Source: an uncultured Pirellula sp. (GTDB lineage: Bacteria > Planctomycetota > Planctomycetia > Pirellulales > Pirellulaceae). From it: a stretch of DNA of 47,261 bases. Positions 43,325 to 47,261 of this stretch are shown piece by piece. Where the stretch lies: contig CAIYZV010000056.1 in the NCBI GenBank assembly GCA_903930765.1, positions 1 through 47,261 of the forward strand, read 5' to 3'. Each line of letters starts with the position of its first letter. Within the stretch, counting starts at the first letter, position 1. The notes under the pieces were generated by a model. That model made no database searches and was not told the origin of the DNA. It was given only the letters and a program-made list of their open reading frames with translations. The position numbers and the translations under genes are program-made.

Positions 43325-44518
43325 CTATTTCCGAACGCGTGGGTGGTTGAGAGGCAGCCAAGCACCATTTTGGGCGCTGCTGGCCACACATTGCTGGATG
43401 AAGTACATCCCCTCGACCCCATCGTGGACATTGGGATAAACGGTGTTCACCCGTTCAACGGTTTCATTCTGCGAGGCAGCAATCATCGCGTCGTACGCAG
43501 AGCAGTAGATGTTGGCAAACGCCTCGAAGAATCCTTCTGGATGACCGCTTGGCAAGCGGCAAGCTCCTCGACCACTGGTGTTCATGAAGGGGGAGTTGGG
43601 GTCACGCGTATAAAGGCGATGAGGCTGACCGTTTTGGCGGACGACCAACACGTTGGGTTCTTCCTGACGCCATGACAGCGAACCCTTGGTACCGTCGATC
43701 TCGATGAAGGCATCGTTTTCTCGACCGTGACTGATCTGGCTGGCGGTGACTGTTCCCAATCCACCATTTTGATAACGAATCACGGCTGTTCCATAATCGT
43801 CCAGCTTGCGTCCTGGCTCGAACGTTTTCAAGTGGCAGCTAATTTCTGAGGGGAGCAAACCGGTCATGTAACGACCGAGGTTGTACGCGTGGGTTGCGAT
43901 GTCCCCAAAGCATCCTGCAGCGCCACTCTTTGCCGGGTCGGTCCGCCACGCCGCTTGCTTCTGATCTTGGTCTTCCAACCGGGTACGCAACCAGCCTTGG
44001 ATGTAGTTCGCTCGGACCGCCTGGATCTCGCCGAGCTCTCCGTTCAAGATCATCTCGCGAGCTTGGCGAACGAGTGGATACCCGGTGTAGTTGTGCGTGA
44101 GCGCGAAAACCGATTTCGATTTGTCGACAATGCTTGCCAACTCCTCGGCCTGCGCCAAATCGAACGTCATCGGCTTGTCGCAAACAACGTGAAACCCCGC
44201 TTCGAGAGCCGCTTTAGCGACTTCAAAGTGCGTCGAATTCGGTGTTGTCACCGAAACGAAGTCGATCCGTTCACCCACCGGCTTCTTCGCTTCGGCTTCG
44301 AACATCGCCGCGTAGGAGGGATACGCCCGATCGAGCGAAACATCGTAGTCCGGTGCTGCGGCTTTGGAGCGTTCCGCATTGCTGCTGAAAGCGCCCGCAA
44401 CCAAAGTGGCTCGATTGTCCAAACACGCAGCGATCGAGTGAACACGGCCGATAAAGGACCCTGGACCGCCCCCTACCAAGCCCATTTTCAGTTTGCGATT
44501 GAGTGGTCCGTTGGTCAT
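43325..44518 (-). CDS. Gfo/Idh/MocA family oxidoreductase
   Basis: 397 residues from ATG 44518, which has GGAG six nt upstream; a TTG five codons earlier overlaps that site. The Rossmann domain starts with MGLVGGGPGSFIGRVH, and the conserved CDKPMT gives the active-site Lys-Pro. DIATHAYNLGRYMTG and HLYTRDPNSPFMNT-like regions belong to the C-terminal domain. Such enzymes oxidise or reduce sugars or inositols with NAD(P). No Tat signal is present, unlike many planctomycete members, so it is cytoplasmic. It lies 80 bp upstream of leuB. Confidence 0.92.
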   Translation of the reverse strand: MTNGPLNRKLKMGLVGGGPGSFIGRVHSIAACLDNRATLVAGAFSSNAERSKAAAPDYDVSLDRAYPSYAAMFEAEAKKPVGERIDFVSVTTPNSTHFEVAKAALEAGFHVVCDKPMTFDLAQAEELASIVDKSKSVFALTHNYTGYPLVRQAREMILNGELGEIQAVRANYIQGWLRTRLEDQDQKQAAWRTDPAKSGAAGCFGDIATHAYNLGRYMTGLLPSEISCHLKTFEPGRKLDDYGTAVIRYQNGGLGTVTASQISHGRENDAFIEIDGTKGSLSWRQEEPNVLVVRQNGQPHRLYTRDPNSPFMNTSGRGACRLPSGHPEGFFEAFANIYCSAYDAMIAASQNETVERVNTVYPNVHDGVEGMYFIQQCVASSAQNGAWLPLNHPRVRK

Positions 44519-44857
44519 GTGAATCTCCGGCAAATGTGTTCGAGAGGGAGGAGGATGGGGAAAGGATCACAGCCCGATCCTGACGACTCATGTTCTACCA
44601 ATTCGCACCACGTTTTCCAGGTCCCGGACACGCAGTCGACGAAACTCCATTACAGATTTGCCGCGTAATCAGCCACAGAATCAATCGCCCCGAACGGTTC
44701 CTCGAATCTTTTTTTCTAATGCTTTCCAATCCGATACGAGTGCGATTCATCGCTAGGACAGGGCCATCGCTAGGCCCAGGGCCATCGCTAGGACAGCGCC
44801 GAACCGGGAATGGCGAAGCGAAGGGGCGGACGGAAATGGACGAGCCGTTGGAACTGT
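44519..44857. other. Intergenic region between Gfo/Idh/MocA and PEP-CTERM genes
   Basis: 340 bp. It holds the ribosome binding site of the oxidoreductase gene and a 17-18-bp tandem repeat (44751-44796). No gene is recognised. Confidence 0.5.
44751..44796. repeat. 17/18-bp tandem repeat, 2.7 copies
   Basis: CGCTAGGACAGGGCCAT at 44751-44767, a one-base-longer variant at 44768-44785 and a partial copy to 44796. Confidence 0.92.
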
Positions 44858-45580
44858 TCAGGCACCTCGGGTTCGTTGAGCGCGAACCCTAAGTGCCATC
44901 GCACAGGATGCTACCGTGGAAAGGAGCAGCATCGCGCCCGGTTCGGGTACGGAATTGAGAACCGTGATGGAGCCTGGCAAGTAGTTCACGACGAGCGCGT
45001 TTCCGAATTGATCGGTCATGAAAGGCAACGCTCCTAATTCGGATGGCATCGTGATGAGAACTTGGTTCGCCACGGTAGGCTTGAGATTCAAAGCAAGGTT
45101 GAAAAGGATCTTGCCACCGGTCAATGCATTTGGATTGCCAAAGATGCTGTAATCGGTTGCGAGCTCTGGAGAATTGCCATTGATCAAGATATCGGAGGAG
45201 GTCAAGCCGCCGTTGGCTGCGTTGACCGTCATCATGAACCAATTCCGCGCGTTCGATTCCCCACCGGTAGCAATGAGCCGTTGGTCATCCGGCAGCGTTG
45301 CAGGGAGTGCGATCCCAGTACCAAGGGGTGCTTGCCCATCCCCTCCAATATCGAAATTTAGGTTAAACCCTGATAGCTTCAAATTCGGGTCATCGCTGAT
45401 GGCAAGGATCGGAACGAGCACACGATCGGGGAGTGCCGTGCGTTGGACTTGCACATCCCCGACCTTGAGAACAATTTCCGCACGCAATGCGTTCGATGAC
45501 ATTACGGCCAACACAGCGAGCCCAAAAAGACAAATCAGTCTCAACCGGGGAACGGGGTGATCGAGTGTCGCAATCGGCAT
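44858..45580 (-). CDS. PEP-CTERM sorted exported protein
   Basis: 240 residues from ATG 45580, with GGAG about nine nt upstream. The signal peptide spans about 15-35. The middle part is a cohesin-like or general beta-sandwich region (VGDVQVQRT, NLNFDIGGDG) without catalytic features. The C-terminal end has the sorting signal Val-Pro-Glu-Pro-Gly, a hydrophobic helix, and a basic tail (RVRAQRTRG). Such proteins are processed by an exosortase and exported to the surface or matrix. No exosortase is in the window. The gene is monocistronic. Confidence 0.88.
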   Translation of the reverse strand: MPIATLDHPVPRLRLICLFGLAVLAVMSSNALRAEIVLKVGDVQVQRTALPDRVLVPILAISDDPNLKLSGFNLNFDIGGDGQAPLGTGIALPATLPDDQRLIATGGESNARNWFMMTVNAANGGLTSSDILINGNSPELATDYSIFGNPNALTGGKILFNLALNLKPTVANQVLITMPSELGALPFMTDQFGNALVVNYLPGSITVLNSVPEPGAMLLLSTVASCAMALRVRAQRTRGA

Positions 45581-45596
45581 ACTTAGCGACTCCAAA

Positions 45597-45639
45597 GTAC
45601 GGTGACTTAATGTACGGCGACTTAATGTACGGTGACTTC
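45597..45639. repeat. 15-bp tandem repeat, 2.9 copies
   Basis: GTACGGTGACTTAAT at 45597-45611, one change at 45612-45626, and 45627-45639. It starts a few bases upstream of the ribosome binding site of the PEP-CTERM gene. Confidence 0.95.
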
Positions 45640-46030
45640 AAAATGCTCGGAGAACCAGCAGCCTCCCTACCGACGAATGAACGCTTGGGACCTACCAAGC
45701 GAAGCGGGGCAGCAGAGTGGACGCGTTCGCGCCCCCCCAAAGTGCTTCCATCGCCAAATCTGACGATATTTGGAGGCACCGAAAAATCAAGAATTGAAGG
45801 AATGAAAACTGCGAGCCATGGTTTCGTCCCTCTAGTCCTAGTCGACCTGGTCCAGGATCAAGCGCGTCGACCTAGTCTGGGATTAGGAAGCCCCGAGGGG
45901 CGTGATAGCGGTTTTGGGAGGGCCCTGAATACGGAATCCCCTGTATACTTTTTGGCTTGTTGCTGCTGGAGGCGATGGGCAAAGGTTCGAGGGTCCGTTG
46001 GACCGTGAACGGCGTATTGCGTTGATACAG

Positions 46031-46066
46031 CAAATTCGTGGGTATCGGGCAATTCGTGGGTGCGGG
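46031..46066. repeat. 18/17-bp imperfect duplication
   Basis: CAAATTCGTGGGTATCGGG followed by CAATTCGTGGGTGCGGG, directly before the 17-bp triple repeat. Confidence 0.8.
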
Positions 46067-46077
46067 ATTGCACGGAT

Positions 46078-46128
46078 ATTCCAGACAGACATCTATTCCG
46101 GACAGACATCTATTCCGGACAGGCATCG
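46078..46128. repeat. 17-bp tandem repeat, 3 copies, upstream of crcB
   Basis: ATTCCGGACAGACATCT at 46095-46111, with close variants at 46078-46094 and 46112-46128. Confidence 0.95.
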
Positions 46129-46190
46129 GGGCGACCAAAATGCATTTCTGCGGTTGGATACAGTCAGTGGCTTCTTACGCCGGCACGTTG

Positions 46191-46586
46191 ATGCCATTTC
46201 TGACGCACCCCTATTTTTTGGTGGGGGTTGGCGGGGCGTTTGGGAGCATTCTCCGTTATGGAGTTGGCAGGCTTGTCGCGTTGAACTTACCGGGTGCCAA
46301 TTCCCTGTTGGGGACGGCCAGCGTGAATGTGCTGGGTTCCTTCGTGTTAGGGAGTTTGATGGCGGTTTTTGGGGGTACGAATCGGGCTCATCCGGGAATC
46401 CTTTTGCTGGGAGTGGGGGTTTGTGGTGGGTTCACGACATTTTCGACCCTTGCCATGGAATTAGTCGACTTAATGCATGGGAAGCAATATTGGGGTGCGG
46501 TGGGGTATGGATTGGGAAGTCTTGTGAGTGGAATGGTAGGGTTTTTCGCGGGTGCATGGGTTGTGCAGCGTTGGATTATGGGGTGA
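46191..46586 (+). CDS. crcB: Fluoride ion channel CrcB/FluC
   Basis: 131 residues from ATG 46191, which matches family length; an in-frame ATG at 46140 would add 17 residues. Four membrane helices are seen. The motifs are typical: VGVGGAFGSILRYG in helix 1, the pore Asn in TASVNVLGSFVLG in helix 2, and GVCGGFTTFSTLAME in the broken helix 3, which holds the central Na+ site and the Phe-box. Fluc channels export fluoride as dual-topology dimers. No fluoride riboswitch is recognisable upstream. There is no strong ribosome binding site at either start. Confidence 0.93.
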   Translation: MPFLTHPYFLVGVGGAFGSILRYGVGRLVALNLPGANSLLGTASVNVLGSFVLGSLMAVFGGTNRAHPGILLLGVGVCGGFTTFSTLAMELVDLMHGKQYWGAVGYGLGSLVSGMVGFFAGAWVVQRWIMG

Positions 46587-46799
46587 GTTGCAGGGCAAGG
46601 CGAATGAGGCTTGCCACGACCGGGATAACCATGTACAGTTTTTGTCTACCTCAGGGTGGCACTCTGAAGCGGGATTGGGTGAACTAACCTAGCTAATCAG
46701 GCCTCTTGAGGTTACGAGGTTTCGTGACATCGAGCGAAGTCGTAGTCCCTTGATTTGCGGGGGGCGCGTGCGACGTTGGTTGTCGGATTCTCAAAAAAT

Positions 46800-46872
46800 T
46801 CCCCTGTAGCTCAGTCGGCAGAGCAGCGGACTGTTAATCCGCGTGTCGGAGGTTCGAGCCCTCCCGGGGGAG
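46800..46872 (+). tRNA. tRNA-Asn (anticodon GTT)
   Basis: 73 nt. The acceptor arm TCCCCTG pairs with CGGGGGA; D arm, a 5-bp anticodon stem (GCGGA/TCCGC) with GTT at 46833-46835, and a TTCGAGC-containing T arm are all present. No CCA is encoded. A terminator follows 45 bp downstream. Confidence 0.97.
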
Positions 46873-46917
46873 CTAAGATTTTTGGCTCGGAAAGAGCCTG
46901 TTAACCAGTTAACACAG

Positions 46918-46947
46918 AAAGCCGAGAGTGAACCCTCTCGGCTTTTT
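46918..46947 (+). terminator. Rho-independent terminator after tRNA-Asn
   Basis: Stem AAGCCGAGAG / CTCTCGGCTT with a 6-nt loop, followed by a T run (T5). Confidence 0.93.
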
Positions 46948-47261
46948 GCATTAAAGCCCTGGATTTCCAAGGGTTTGCGACGATTCGGGCGTCGCGGCGC
47001 GAGTTTTAGTTCCGAACCGGTTGCTCTCGGGGTCCGGAAGCAACCATGGAGGTTGGCCTCGCACCCCGGAAGCAACCCTTTCGAACTCTCTGACTCTCTG
47101 GTTAACAAGCGTTATTACTTAACAACCCGGTTGCTCTCGACCCCCGAAAAAAAGTTGCGAAAAGCCGACCGGCGAGTGAACGGTAAATCGGTGGATCCAC
47201 TCAAGCCTGAGCGGAGGAAATCAGACAGTAATCCATTTCATGCTAAACCAAACCAAGGCCA
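46948..47261. other. Region downstream of tRNA-Asn with 27-bp modules
   Basis: No gene is visible. Two related 27-bp modules at 47019-47045 and 47051-47077 both end in GGAAGCAACC and begin with GGTTG; a third related copy starts at 47129 (GGTTGCTCTCGA). The first has inverted ends GGTTGC/GCAACC. Confidence 0.6.

Larger units (their letters stand above)
45581..46190. other. Intergenic region upstream of crcB
   Basis: About 600 bp between divergent genes. It contains a 15-bp repeat (45597-45639), an 18-bp direct repeat near 45846-45890 of the type GTCGACCTRGTCYRGGAT, a TATACT near 45944 that could be a -10 element, a duplication at 46031-46066 and a 17-bp triple repeat (46078-46128). No gene or riboswitch is supported. 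Confidence 0.5.

Noticed and set aside
45970-46035. Fluoride riboswitch before crcB
   Set aside because: GGAGGCGATGG resembles the start of the motif, but the first hairpin, the pseudoknot partner and the 3' consensus cannot be found.
46791-47108. 105-codon minus-strand ORF over tRNA-Asn
   Set aside because: It is the reverse complement of the tRNA and terminator; its C-terminus is the well-known false translation of a tRNA gene.
1-47261. CRISPR array among the many repeats
   Set aside because: The arrays are contiguous tandem copies with no unique spacers of constant length, and no cas gene is present.
1-47261. Insertion sequence or prophage
   Set aside because: No transposase, integrase or phage structural gene was recognised in any frame.

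Overview
The window looks like a chromosomal segment of a planctomycete, most likely of the Pirellulaceae type. The supporting evidence is a DUF1559 prepilin-like protein ending in an H-x9-DG motif, a DUF1549/DUF1553 protein followed by a DUF1501 protein, two membrane-anchored Ser/Thr kinases, a PEP-CTERM protein, and bacterial tetrahydromethanopterin-linked C1 genes (fhcA, fhcB and a DHPS-like gene). No phage, transposase or CRISPR array is visible. This assignment rests on family knowledge, not on a database search.

Layout. 1-5621 (minus): an unknown secreted protein, a Ser/Thr kinase that runs off the left edge, and a membrane protein with a decayed GGDEF domain and a long disordered tail. 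6011-11996 (plus): a BON protein, a large DUF11-repeat surface protein, a DUF1559 prepilin-like protein closed by a strong terminator, and a secreted phytase/esterase-like protein. 12163-18518 (minus): part of a Tad/Flp pilus locus (FliL-like protein, CpaB, secretin CpaC, CpaE/TadZ) and a dolichol-phosphate-mannose-synthase-like glycosyltransferase; the motor ATPase, TadB/C and pilin are not here. 18657-25127: a small membrane protein, an HtrA protease, thioredoxin, a pseudouridine synthase, the DHPS-like C1 gene and a PaaI-type thioesterase. 25508-29656 (plus): the DUF1549/DUF1553 and DUF1501 pair. 29663-32384 (minus): an RDD-domain Ser/Thr kinase and AroB. 32535-38807 (plus): a D-threonine-aldolase-like enzyme, a second glycosyltransferase, leucyl aminopeptidase coupled to a soluble histidine kinase, a YbgC-like thioesterase and a Pro/Gly-rich lipoprotein. 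38991-45580 (minus): PEP-CTERM protein, Gfo/Idh/MocA oxidoreductase, LeuB, FhcB and FhcA. 46191-46872 (plus): the CrcB fluoride channel and tRNA-Asn.

The most unusual property is spread over the whole window: more than twenty separate short tandem repeats, each with its own unit sequence (mostly 14-30 bp, 2-6 copies). They lie in gene gaps, across stop codons, or in frame inside proteins, for example in the hot-dog thioesterase, FhcA, the DUF11 protein and the left-edge kinase. Units inside genes are 15 or 18 bp, whereas units between genes have any length. This suggests a continuing local duplication process filtered by selection for reading frame. Other points of interest are a degenerate GGDEF protein carrying three copies of a short Glu/Leu-Phe motif, a TadZ protein lacking both Walker-A lysines, a possible Pho-box-like triple CTTAAC repeat, and a set of 27-bp modules downstream of tRNA-Asn.
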